Shown here piece after piece: positions 1 to 6,201 of a stretch of DNA of 7,239 bases. Position numbers and translations under genes: made by a program. The stretch is from JAVZIQ01 sp037440545 (GTDB taxonomy: Archaea > Thermoproteota > Bathyarchaeia > Bathyarchaeales > Bathycorpusculaceae). Below the pieces are notes generated by a model that saw nothing but the letters and a program-made list of their open reading frames with translations, was not told where the DNA came from and made no database searches. Numbering within the stretch: the first letter of the stretch is position 1; each line of letters starts with the position of its first letter. Location: the NCBI GenBank assembly GCA_037440545.1, contig JBBITX010000059.1, forward strand, positions 1 to 7,239, in the 5' to 3' direction.

Positions 1-4
1 AATT

Positions 5-13
5 ATTTTAAAA
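5..13 (+). promoter_or_regulatory. TATA-like box for a probably leaderless UPF0200 transcript
   Basis: The A/T block ATTTTAAAA is centred about 25 bases before the ATG at 34. Archaeal transcription usually starts about 26 bases after the centre of the TATA box, which would put the first base of the mRNA at or beside the start codon. No Shine-Dalgarno sequence lies before that ATG, which agrees with a leaderless message. The upstream BRE cannot be judged because the window begins here. Confidence 0.4.
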
Positions 14-33
14 CATGTTCAGATGGTTTCCTG

Positions 34-600
34 ATGAAGGCGGATAAGCTAATTGTTGGTTTGGCTGGAATGCCTGGATCTGGAAAATCTGTTGTTGTCA
101 ACGTTGCCAGAAACTTCGGTTACGGAGTTGTTGTTATGGGCGATGAGGTTAGAGAGGAGGCGAAGAGAAGGGGTTTGGATCCGACTCCTGAAAACCTTGG
201 GAGCCTGATGCTTGAACTGAGGCGTGTGGAAGGGGAGAACGCAATAGCGATGAGATGTGTCCCGAAAATACTGAGGGATGCCCGTAGAAAAATCATTGTT
301 GACGGTGTTAGAAGCCTCGCAGAGGTTAAGGAGTTTAGGAAAAACTTTGAAAAATTTGTTTTAGTTGCTTTACATTCATCGCCTGAAACAAGATTTCGCA
401 GGCTTTACAACCGTCAAAGAAGCGATGACCCGAAAAACTGGGAGACCTTCGTTGAAAGGGACATGCGAGAGTTAAACGTTGGACTTGGAAGCACCATTGC
501 AATGGCTGAGTATATGATAGTTAACGAGAAAAGCCTAGAATATGTTAAAATGAAAGCTGAAGAAATATTCAGAAGGATTGAGGAGAAATGGATGACTTAA
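34..600 (+). CDS. UPF0200 family P-loop NTPase (kinase-like, function unproven)
   Basis: A 188-residue P-loop nucleotide kinase-like protein. The Walker A motif GMPGSGKS is at residues 12-19, a GDEVR segment at 36-40 resembles the acceptor-side motif of small nucleotide kinases, VDGVRS is at 89-94 and an arginine-rich lid-like stretch is near 118-130. These are hallmarks of the archaeal UPF0200 family (COG0237-like), and the length is typical. Automatic pipelines often call such proteins dephospho-CoA kinase, but the characterised archaeal dephospho-CoA kinase belongs to an unrelated family, so that name should not be trusted here. The ATG at 34 puts the P-loop close to the N-terminus as in homologues. 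The frame is open upstream to the window edge, but I see no better start there. It overlaps the next gene by 13 bases, and from memory the two domains occur as one fused protein in Archaeoglobus. A joint role in RNA or nucleotide metabolism is inference. Confidence 0.85.
   Translation: MKADKLIVGLAGMPGSGKSVVVNVARNFGYGVVVMGDEVREEAKRRGLDPTPENLGSLMLELRRVEGENAIAMRCVPKILRDARRKIIVDGVRSLAEVKEFRKNFEKFVLVALHSSPETRFRRLYNRQRSDDPKNWETFVERDMRELNVGLGSTIAMAEYMIVNEKSLEYVKMKAEEIFRRIEEKWMT
581..585 (+). promoter_or_regulatory. Shine-Dalgarno AGGAG for the UPF0201 gene
   Basis: AGGAG lies inside the end of the UPF0200 gene, only 2 bases before the ATG at 588. The spacing is shorter than usual. An in-frame TGA at 579-581 excludes any earlier start, so either this ATG is used with a close site or translation is coupled to termination of the upstream gene at 600. 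Confidence 0.45.
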
Positions 601-989
601 CCATACACGTGGAAGTCGAGGTTAAACCAACAGAGTCTGAAGAAAAGGTGAGAAGGGCTGTTGAAAATGTTCTAGGCAGCATACCCATGGAGTTAAGGGT
701 TCAAGCTCAGGGCAGCCTCCTAGTAGGCGAGGCAAGGGGGGTTGAATCCCTTGTAAAGCTGTATAATATGCTTAGAAGGGAAAGAATACGTGACGCTGCA
801 AGGGGAGCTCTATTTGAAGGATTAAGCCAAAACACCATAGTTTTCTACTTGAACAAGCAGGTGGCCTTCGCTGGACATGTATCCTTCTCCAAAGCAGTTG
901 CAGAATCCCCGCTAGGACCCATAACTGTTAAGATAGAATGCAGCGAGCCGAGGAAGCTTATTGACTGGCTAGCTCCAAAAACAACTTAG
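588..989 (+). CDS. UPF0201 family RNA-binding-fold protein
   Basis: A 133-residue protein matching the archaeal UPF0201 family (COG1931, Pfam RNA_binding/DUF54). It begins with a beta-strand segment rich in V and E followed by KPTESEEKVRRAV. A central RRERIRDAARGAL segment (about residues 63-75) is followed by the characteristic TIVFYLNKQVAFAGHVSF (about 83-100) and SPLGPITVKI (about 107-116). Family structures show a compact alpha/beta fold related to ribosomal protein L5, suggesting RNA contact; no biochemical role is established. The full family length is present. The gene starts inside the end of the UPF0200 gene, so the two are almost certainly co-transcribed and translationally coupled. 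No catalytic residues are evident. Confidence 0.83.
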   Translation: MDDLTIHVEVEVKPTESEEKVRRAVENVLGSIPMELRVQAQGSLLVGEARGVESLVKLYNMLRRERIRDAARGALFEGLSQNTIVFYLNKQVAFAGHVSFSKAVAESPLGPITVKIECSEPRKLIDWLAPKTT

Positions 990-1090
990 GTATGCCAGAT
1001 TTTGGGCTTCCTTCAACATTTACAGGGAGGCTTAACCTAACCTTTTGAAATTAACTTTCTATCGCTTACACGGCTCATTTTCCATTAAAG

Positions 1091-1098
1091 CTTAAAAG
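1091..1098 (+). promoter_or_regulatory. TATA-like box for the mvaA-prs-trmG10-rnz operon
   Basis: CTTAAAAG in the 153-base gap before mvaA matches the A/T octamer seen before the KaiC-like gene (TTTAAAAG at 6152). A start about 26 bases downstream would fall near 1120 and give a leader of roughly 20 bases. The weaker block TGATATTT at about 1111-1118 could instead support a nearly leaderless start. The rest of the gap (990-1142) holds no gene or strong terminator that I can support. Confidence 0.45.
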
Positions 1099-1142
1099 TA
1101 ATGGCGCTTTTGATATTTGAGGTGCTGAGAGAGTGAAATCTT

Positions 1143-2420
1143 ATGAGCAAAACATCGATGTTTTCAGGATTTTATAGGCTAAGTCCAAAGGAACGTTTAC
1201 AGTTTGTTAAAGAGTTTGCCGGGTTAACAGATCAGGAGTGCGCTTCACTTCAGAGTACAGGTTCCCTCCCATTAGAATTGGCTGACCGCATGATAGAGAA
1301 CGTTGTAGGCGCCATACCCATACCCCTTGGAATAGCTGTGAACTTTCTGATAAACGGCCGTGACTATTTGATTCCCATGGCCATTGAGGAACCATCTGTT
1401 GTAGCTGCAGCCAGCTATGCAGCTAAGATGGCTAGAGAGGGAGGAGGATTCTTTACAAGCAGCACCCCGCCCATTATGATTGGACAAATTCAGGCGGTAG
1501 GCGTGAAGGATCCATACGCAGCTAGAATGAGAGTAATTCAGGCTAAAGATGACCTTCTAAAAAGGGCAAACGACCAAGATCCAGTCTTGGTTTCCATGGG
1601 TGGAGGAGCCAAGGACTTAGACGTCAAAATCGTCTACACAGCCCATGGACCCATGGTTATAACTGAGCTGCATGTAGACTGCCGTGACGCCATGGGCGCC
1701 AACGCTGTCAACACAATGTGTGAGGCAGTTGCCCCAATTATAGAAAGAGTCACTGGAGGACGCGTATACTTAAGAATAATATCCAATTTAGCTGTTAAAC
1801 GCCTAGCAAGGGCATGGTGCAAAGTGCCGAAAGAGGCTGTTGGCGGCGAGGAGGTTGTAGACGGCATAGTAAACGCCTGGGCTTTTGCAGCTGCAGACCC
1901 TTATAGGGCGGCAACCCACAATAAGGGCATAATGAACGGAGTGATAGCTGTGACCGTGGCCACATGCAATGACCACCGCGCCATAGAAGCTGGAGCCCAT
2001 GCCTATGCAGCCAAAAACGGACGTTACACAACTCTTTCCACATGGGAGAAAAACGATAACGGAGACCTTGTAGGATCAATAGAACTGCCCATGGCCATAG
2101 GCCTAATAGGAGGGGCTGTTCGAACTCACCCGATAGCCAAAATATGCCTAAAAATATTAGGAGTTAAAACGGCTAACGAGCTTGCAGAGGTTCTGGCAGC
2201 GGTGGGGCTTGCCCAGAACCTTGGAGCCCTGAGAGCCCTAGCCCATGAGGGTATACAGCGGGGACACATGTCACTTCACGCAAGAAACATAGCAATAGCG
2301 GCAGGAGCCACAGGAGAACTTATAGATTTAGTGGCTGAAAAAATGGTTGAAGAAAGAAAAATCCGCATGGACAGAGCTAAAGAGCTTATAGAACAGTTCA
2401 GCGCCTCTGGAAAAGCCTAG
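1143..2420 (+). CDS. mvaA: Class II hydroxymethylglutaryl-CoA reductase
   Basis: HMG-CoA reductase makes mevalonate from HMG-CoA, the committed step for archaeal isoprenoid lipids. The 425-residue sequence aligns from memory nearly without gaps with the class II enzyme of Pseudomonas mevalonii, including the N-terminal length, which fixes the ATG at 1143. Catalytic residues are present: Glu83 in EEPS, Lys261 in THNKGIMNG, Asp277 in CNDHRA and His375 in RGHMSLHARN. Asp146, which in the Pseudomonas enzyme favours NADH over NADPH, is conserved. Class II enzymes lack the membrane domain of eukaryotic class I forms, and I see no membrane segment. The family name 'degradative' reflects Pseudomonas; in an archaeon, next to prs and tRNA genes, a biosynthetic role is more likely, as in Archaeoglobus. 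GTGA at 1133-1136 is the likely ribosome site. It is the first gene of a tight operon, 12 bases before prs. Bacterial-type ancestry suggests old lateral transfer. Confidence 0.95.
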   Translation: MSKTSMFSGFYRLSPKERLQFVKEFAGLTDQECASLQSTGSLPLELADRMIENVVGAIPIPLGIAVNFLINGRDYLIPMAIEEPSVVAAASYAAKMAREGGGFFTSSTPPIMIGQIQAVGVKDPYAARMRVIQAKDDLLKRANDQDPVLVSMGGGAKDLDVKIVYTAHGPMVITELHVDCRDAMGANAVNTMCEAVAPIIERVTGGRVYLRIISNLAVKRLARAWCKVPKEAVGGEEVVDGIVNAWAFAAADPYRAATHNKGIMNGVIAVTVATCNDHRAIEAGAHAYAAKNGRYTTLSTWEKNDNGDLVGSIELPMAIGLIGGAVRTHPIAKICLKILGVKTANELAEVLAAVGLAQNLGALRALAHEGIQRGHMSLHARNIAIAAGATGELIDLVAEKMVEERKIRMDRAKELIEQFSASGKA

Positions 2421-2432
2421 AAGTGAAGTTAA

Positions 2433-3308
2433 ATGAAGATAGTAGCTGGCCCTGCTTCAAAAACTCTAGGCGAAGAAATAGCAAAGCTTCTAGGCGTTGA
2501 AGCCATAAACGTCTTCTTCAAGGCTTTCCCAGACGGAGAATCCTATTTAAGGCTTGAAGGCGGGGTTAAAGGCGAAAAAGTGGTGTTGGTGCAAACTACA
2601 AGCCCACCCCAAGATGCAAACATAATGCAGTTAGCCCTGTTAGCAGATGCAGCTAAGAGAGACGGAGCCGTAGAGGTTACAGCAGTAGTTCCATACCTCG
2701 CCTACGCCCGCCAAGACAGGGTTTTCCTACCAGGAGAACCTGTAAGCATAGAAGCCATAGCAAGAATGATTAAAGCCGCCGGAGTTGACAGCTTAATAAC
2801 GGTAAACGTGCATAAAGAGGAAGCCCTAAAAAGTTTTCCCTTAAAAACAAAAAATCTTTCAGCCATTCCACTTTTAGCTGAATATTTTAAAAGGAAAGGC
2901 TTTGAAGGCGCCTTTTCATTGGCACCTGACATGGGAGCTTTAGGCATAGCTATGGAGGCGGCGAGAGTATTAGGAGGGGAATATGGATTTCTTGAAAAGC
3001 ACAGAGACCGCTACACAGGCCGCGTCAGCGTTGAGAAGAAGAAATTTGAAATTAAAAATAAAACAGTGATAATTTTCGACGACATTATAAGCACAGGAGG
3101 CACAGTAATTGCAGCTGCAAAAATTTTAAAGGAGCTTGGAGCTGGAAGGATTCACGTTGCCTGTGTACATCCCCTACTTGTAGGGGACGCTGAAAGGCGA
3201 ATTCTCGACGCAGGTGTTGAAGAGGTTGTTGGAACAGACAGCATTTCAAGCCGTGTAAGTAAGGTTTCCCTTGCCCCTCTTATAAGTGGGGAGTTAAAGG
3301 AGCATTAA
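2433..3308 (+). CDS. prs: Ribose-phosphate pyrophosphokinase (PRPP synthase)
   Basis: It makes phosphoribosyl pyrophosphate from ribose 5-phosphate and ATP, for purine, pyrimidine, histidine and tryptophan synthesis. The sequence shows FPDGES at residues 32-37, the ATP-binding flexible-loop segment PYLAYARQDRVF at 87-98, the conserved His127 in NVHKEE, and the PRPP-binding motif DDIISTGGT at 216-224. The 291-residue length matches the short archaeal enzymes rather than the roughly 315-residue bacterial ones, so bacterial-style allosteric control should not be assumed. The ATG follows the mvaA stop by 12 bases and is preceded by AGTGA at 2422-2426, a partial Shine-Dalgarno match. The trmG10 GTG begins one base after its stop, so it is an internal operon gene. 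Confidence 0.95.
   Translation: MKIVAGPASKTLGEEIAKLLGVEAINVFFKAFPDGESYLRLEGGVKGEKVVLVQTTSPPQDANIMQLALLADAAKRDGAVEVTAVVPYLAYARQDRVFLPGEPVSIEAIARMIKAAGVDSLITVNVHKEEALKSFPLKTKNLSAIPLLAEYFKRKGFEGAFSLAPDMGALGIAMEAARVLGGEYGFLEKHRDRYTGRVSVEKKKFEIKNKTVIIFDDIISTGGTVIAAAKILKELGAGRIHVACVHPLLVGDAERRILDAGVEEVVGTDSISSRVSKVSLAPLISGELKEH
3298..3302 (+). promoter_or_regulatory. Shine-Dalgarno AGGAG selecting a GTG start for trmG10
   Basis: AGGAG lies at the 3' end of prs, 7 bases before the GTG at 3310. It is the best-spaced ribosome site in the operon and supports the non-ATG start. Placement inside the upstream gene fits re-initiation or coupled translation. Confidence 0.6.
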
Positions 3309-3309
3309 C

Positions 3310-4347
3310 GTGGCTAAACTTTTCTTTCTTCTTTCAGGGGAGCATGAAACTCTTCCAGTGTCCGAAGTTAAAGCCATACTTATGGCGGAAAACTACCCAT
3401 TCAATGTTTTAGAGAAACTTGACCAGGTTTTAAGGATTGAAGCAGACTTAAAATGTGTAAAGGCCGTGGAAGCCAGGGCAGCTTTAACAAGGGTTTGTGG
3501 GCTGGAGCAATTCACATGCCAAGGTGAACCGAGCCAAATAGTTAAAGCTGCAAGATTGCTGAACATAAGCGAACTGTTGGAGAGGGGAGAAAGCTTCGCT
3601 GTGCGTTTGAAACGCGTCAAAAGCCATGGTGGAATAGTTGATGGGATGGCTCTTGAAAGGAAATTGGGCGAACTTATCCTAAACATGGCTGATGGAGCTA
3701 AAGTAAATCTCAGAAATCCGGATAAGACTTTCATAGGAGTTTTTACTGATGAAAAGTTTGTTTTCGGATTACTGCTAGCTCAGGTTTCGCCTAAGCAGTT
3801 TATGGAGAGACGCCCTAAGAAAAAACCCTTCTTTCACCCTTCAGCCATGCCGGCTAAACTTGCAAGGTGCATGGTTAACCTTTCAAAGCCAAAGCCTGGA
3901 GACATTTTCTTTGACCCTTTCTGCGGAACAGGAAGCCTCCTCGTTGAAGCCGGCCTTATAGGATGCCGAGTGCTTGGAGTTGACATCCAAAAACGAATGG
4001 TTAAGGGCAGCCTCAAAAACCTAAAATACTTCGGTGTAAATCCGGAGGGGCTTATAGTTGCAGACGCGGGAAGGCCGCCTGTCAAATCTGTAGACTGCAT
4101 AGCTACAGATCCGCCCTATGGGAGAAGCGCCTCAACATTTAGGCTTTCTACAAGGCATATTATTGAGGAATCGTTGAAAGCAGCCTATGAAATGCTGGAG
4201 CGTGGAAAACGCTTATGCATGGCTGCCCCTAAAACAGTTGGGGTGGGCAGCATTGGCATTTCATTAGGCTACAAACATTTAGAGTCCCACCACGTTTACA
4301 TTCACAGAGGCTTAACTAGGGAAATAGCCCTATTCGAGAAGGCGTAA
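3310..4347 (+). CDS. trmG10: tRNA (guanine(10)-N2)-dimethyltransferase
   Basis: A two-domain RNA methyltransferase of 345 residues. The N-terminal part (about 1-155) fits a THUMP-containing RNA-binding module, ending in a KVNLRNPDKTFIGVF segment (131-145) typical of THUMP enzymes. A linker with KKPFFHPSAMPAKLARCMVNL-type residues (171-191) leads into a Rossmann-fold domain. There, DPFCGTG (202-208) is the S-adenosylmethionine loop, VDIQ (224-227) carries the ribose-binding acid, and DPPYG (267-271) is the catalytic N-methyltransferase motif IV for exocyclic guanine amines. This matches archaeal Trm-G10, which makes m2G and m2,2G at tRNA position 10 and stabilises the tRNA core. The GTG start gives MAKLFFLLSG, a sensible first beta strand. 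It sits 1 base after prs and 2 bases before rnz, so two tRNA maturation genes are translated in tandem. A related THUMP methyltransferase with another target guanine is possible but less likely. Confidence 0.9.
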   Translation: MAKLFFLLSGEHETLPVSEVKAILMAENYPFNVLEKLDQVLRIEADLKCVKAVEARAALTRVCGLEQFTCQGEPSQIVKAARLLNISELLERGESFAVRLKRVKSHGGIVDGMALERKLGELILNMADGAKVNLRNPDKTFIGVFTDEKFVFGLLLAQVSPKQFMERRPKKKPFFHPSAMPAKLARCMVNLSKPKPGDIFFDPFCGTGSLLVEAGLIGCRVLGVDIQKRMVKGSLKNLKYFGVNPEGLIVADAGRPPVKSVDCIATDPPYGRSASTFRLSTRHIIEESLKAAYEMLERGKRLCMAAPKTVGVGSIGISLGYKHLESHHVYIHRGLTREIALFEKA

Positions 4348-4349
4348 AA

Positions 4350-5273
4350 ATGAGTTTGAAAGTGGTTTTTCTAGGCACAGCTGGAAGTGTCCCCACACCT
4401 AAAAGAAGCTTGCCAGCCATAATGGTTCAGCGTAAGGGTGAACAAATAATGTTCGACTGCGGAGAAGGAGTTCAGAGGCAGATGGTTATGGCAGGAGCTG
4501 GCTTTCATAAAAAAATGAAAATTTTCATAACCCACATGCATGGAGATCACGTTTTAGGCTTGCCAGGGCTTATTCAGACAATGGCCCTGCTTGACAGGAA
4601 AAGAAAACTTGAGGTTTATGGACCCCCAGGTATAAAGAGGTTTTTAGATGGAATAAGAGAAACAGTGCAGTTTGGACTTACATTCCCCATAGAGGTTCAT
4701 GAAATTGAAGACGCTGGCAAAATATGTGAAGAGGAGGAGTATGTGGTTAAGGCCGTTTGGGCTAACCATGTAATACCAAGTTTCGCTTACGCTTTAATAG
4801 AGAAAAAACGTGCTGGCAGGTTCTATCCTGAAAAGGCGGAAAGCCTAGGAGTTCCTGAAGGCCCATTATGGTCAAGGCTTCAGCATGGACGCAGCGTAAA
4901 GCTATCAGATGGAAGAATAGTTAAGCCTCAACAAGTTCTAGGGCCGCCTAGGCCTGGGAGGAAAATAGTTTACACAGGGGACACAAGGCCTTTTAAGGAG
5001 CTTTTGAGGCTTGCTTCTAAAGCTGAATTGCTCATTCATGATGCTACTTTAGATGATGATATGGCTGAAAGAGCTTACGAAGATGGACATTCAACTCCAA
5101 GTCAGGCGGCTTACACCGCAAAAAAGGCTAATGTTAAAACTCTTGTTTTAACCCATATAAGCGCCAGATATGGAGATTCAAAAATCCTCCTTGAACAAGC
5201 CTTGAAAACCTTTGAGAATACAAAGGTGGCTGAAGACTTCATGATAATTGACATCCCCCTTCCAGAAGGTTAA
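4350..5273 (+). CDS. rnz: Ribonuclease Z (tRNase Z, short form)
   Basis: An endonuclease that removes the 3' trailer from precursor tRNA just after the discriminator base, before CCA addition. The 307-residue metallo-beta-lactamase fold is the normal short-form length. Metal ligands are clear: THMHGDH at residues 61-67 (His62, His64, Asp66, His67), His140, Asp211 in YTGDT, and His269 in THISARY. HDAT at 230-233 matches the HEAT-type motif of RNase Z. The segment at about 150-203 (from the KKRAGRFYPEKAESLG part through GPPRPGRK) is the family-specific exosite arm that grips the tRNA elbow, separating RNase Z from other beta-lactamase nucleases. The ATG lies 2 bases after the trmG10 stop with only a weak AAGG ribosome site, so coupling is likely. 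It is the last gene of the operon. Confidence 0.95.
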   Translation: MSLKVVFLGTAGSVPTPKRSLPAIMVQRKGEQIMFDCGEGVQRQMVMAGAGFHKKMKIFITHMHGDHVLGLPGLIQTMALLDRKRKLEVYGPPGIKRFLDGIRETVQFGLTFPIEVHEIEDAGKICEEEEYVVKAVWANHVIPSFAYALIEKKRAGRFYPEKAESLGVPEGPLWSRLQHGRSVKLSDGRIVKPQQVLGPPRPGRKIVYTGDTRPFKELLRLASKAELLIHDATLDDDMAERAYEDGHSTPSQAAYTAKKANVKTLVLTHISARYGDSKILLEQALKTFENTKVAEDFMIIDIPLPEG

Positions 5274-5283
5274 ATATTAAACC
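5268..5283. repeat. Near-perfect 16-bp inverted repeat spanning two convergent stop codons
   Basis: GGTTAAATATTAAACC differs from its own reverse complement only at one symmetric base pair. It contains the rnz stop (TAA, 5271-5273) and, on the other strand, the stop of the TIM-barrel gene (5277-5279). It is too short and A/T-rich to form a strong hairpin, so a bidirectional end signal is possible but unproven. Confidence 0.35.
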
Positions 5284-6056
5284 AGAGCTGCCAATGCATT
5301 AATGCTTTCCTCAACATTTTTTACGGATTCAACAACCACAATTTTATCGTAGGCTATTTCTTTAAGAAGCTCAGCTAACCCTTTCCAGTTGACCGTGCCA
5401 TGGCCTATACCCTTATGGGAATCCGCCTTCCCATCGTTGTCATGGGCGTGGATGTGAACAATTTTATCCCTAAAAGTTTTAATGAAAAGCTCAGTTTGCC
5501 CATTAATGTTTGAATGCCCGACGTCTAAAACTAAACCTATGTCTTCGCCCACTGTATCGTAGAAAACCTCAAAGTCCCTGACGCTCTTCATTAGGAATGG
5601 ATAGGGCTCTGGAACGTTTTCCAACCCTATTTTCAAACCGTAATCGCATGCAATTTTATGTAAAAGCCTAATAGTTTTAATGTTTTGAAGCCACTCCTTG
5701 CCCGGATAAAACATGCTTATCCCAGTTTTCATTCCAGGATGGAAAACCCACAGATGAGCATTTAAAGCTCGTGCGTTTTCCAAAGATCTGCAGAGCCTTT
5801 TAACAGTGGCTTTCAATATAAGCCTTGAAGGAGAAGCTATATTTATGTCTGCAAATGGAGCGTGAACTGAATACTTAACATTGTGGGATTCTCCGAAATC
5901 TAAAAGTTGGGAGACTCCACGCTTATTTAATGCGTGAAGCCCATCGTCAACAACCTCTATAAACCTAACATCAGCTTGGACAATTCTGCTTAAAGCATTA
6001 TTTAAGCGGTAGCTTAAAGCGTAAAGCGTTGATAAACCTATTTTAGGCCTTGTCAA
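5277..6056 (-). CDS. TIM-barrel sugar phosphate isomerase/epimerase or endonuclease IV-like protein
   Basis: A 259-residue protein of the AP endonuclease 2 / xylose isomerase-like superfamily (Pfam PF01261). Motifs along the barrel are VHAPFADINIAS (64-75), WVFHPG (103-108), LENVPEP (145-151), LVLDVGHSN (175-183), HIHAHDNDGKADSHKGIGHG (201-220) and VVVES (240-244). Candidate metal ligands are His65, His106, Glu146, Asp178, His181, His203, Asp212, His214 and Glu243. This order parallels the nine zinc ligands of endonuclease IV, but the HDNDGK...GIGHG text is more typical of uncharacterised sugar isomerase-like members. Substrate is unknown. The start is TTG at 6056: no ATG or GTG lies upstream in frame before a stop at 6090-6092, the next internal Met is residue 109, and GGTGG (complement of 6066-6070) is a fair ribosome site. 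It has its own TATA-like box and is divergent from the KaiC-like gene. Confidence 0.82.
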   Translation of the reverse strand: MTRPKIGLSTLYALSYRLNNALSRIVQADVRFIEVVDDGLHALNKRGVSQLLDFGESHNVKYSVHAPFADINIASPSRLILKATVKRLCRSLENARALNAHLWVFHPGMKTGISMFYPGKEWLQNIKTIRLLHKIACDYGLKIGLENVPEPYPFLMKSVRDFEVFYDTVGEDIGLVLDVGHSNINGQTELFIKTFRDKIVHIHAHDNDGKADSHKGIGHGTVNWKGLAELLKEIAYDKIVVVESVKNVEESINALAALV

Positions 6057-6093
6057 ATTTGGAAGCCACCAGATATGAGAATTCCAATTTCAG

Positions 6094-6102
6094 CTATATA
6101 AC
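6094..6102 (-). promoter_or_regulatory. TATA-like box for the TIM-barrel gene
   Basis: Read on the minus strand this is GTTATATAG. A start about 26 bases downstream falls near 6071 and leaves a leader of about 15 bases that just includes the GGTGG ribosome site before the TTG start. Position and composition both suit an archaeal promoter. Confidence 0.5.
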
Positions 6103-6151
6103 CTAACGGAACGGTTTAAGGCTTAGAAGTTACCTTTTTAGGAGAGCTATG

Positions 6152-6159
6152 TTTAAAAG
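6152..6159 (+). promoter_or_regulatory. TATA-like box for the wHTH-KaiC gene
   Basis: TTTAAAAG is centred about 46 bases before the ATG at 6202. Transcription starting about 26 bases downstream, near 6181, would give a leader of about 20 bases carrying GGGAG. The two divergent TATA boxes in this 145-base gap are about 50 bases apart, so a regulator bound between them could control both genes. Confidence 0.5.
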
Positions 6160-6191
6160 TTATTTTGTTTATCAAATATTTTGGTTAAACT

Positions 6192-6196
6192 GGGAG
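6192..6196 (+). promoter_or_regulatory. Shine-Dalgarno GGGAG for the wHTH-KaiC gene
   Basis: GGGAG ends 5 bases before the ATG at 6202. It favours this ATG over the in-frame TTG at 6181, which would lie at about the predicted transcript start and lack a ribosome site. Confidence 0.55.
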
Positions 6197-6201
6197 AATT
6201 T

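Noticed and set aside
32..37. TGATGA resembling a C box of an archaeal C/D guide RNA, also seen inside rnz and trmG10.
   Set aside because: No properly spaced D/C'/D' boxes follow, and the sites are explained by coding sequence or a start codon.
992..1048. An 18-codon + strand frame directly after the UPF0201 stop.
   Set aside because: Very short, no domain, and its only upstream purines are the last bases of the previous gene. Most likely chance.
1207..2079. Several overlapping minus-strand open frames inside mvaA.
   Set aside because: They lie opposite a fully conserved HMG-CoA reductase, have Cys/Ser/Arg-rich compositions typical of antisense shadows, and match no family I recognise.
1371..2096. 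Repeated CCATGG hexamers through mvaA.
   Set aside because: They arise from Pro-Met, Ala-Met-Gly and similar codon pairs in conserved protein segments; spacing is irregular and no larger repeat surrounds them.
2702..4100. Minus-strand open frames opposite prs and trmG10.
   Set aside because: The plus-strand genes carry complete motif sets; the antisense translations show no domain and reflect codon bias of the real genes.
5296..5305. Perfect 10-bp palindrome GCATTAATGC near the end of the TIM-barrel gene, considered as a terminator stem.
   Set aside because: It leaves no loop for a hairpin and encodes ordinary residues (NALA region). Only the nearby T run was kept as a weak termination candidate.
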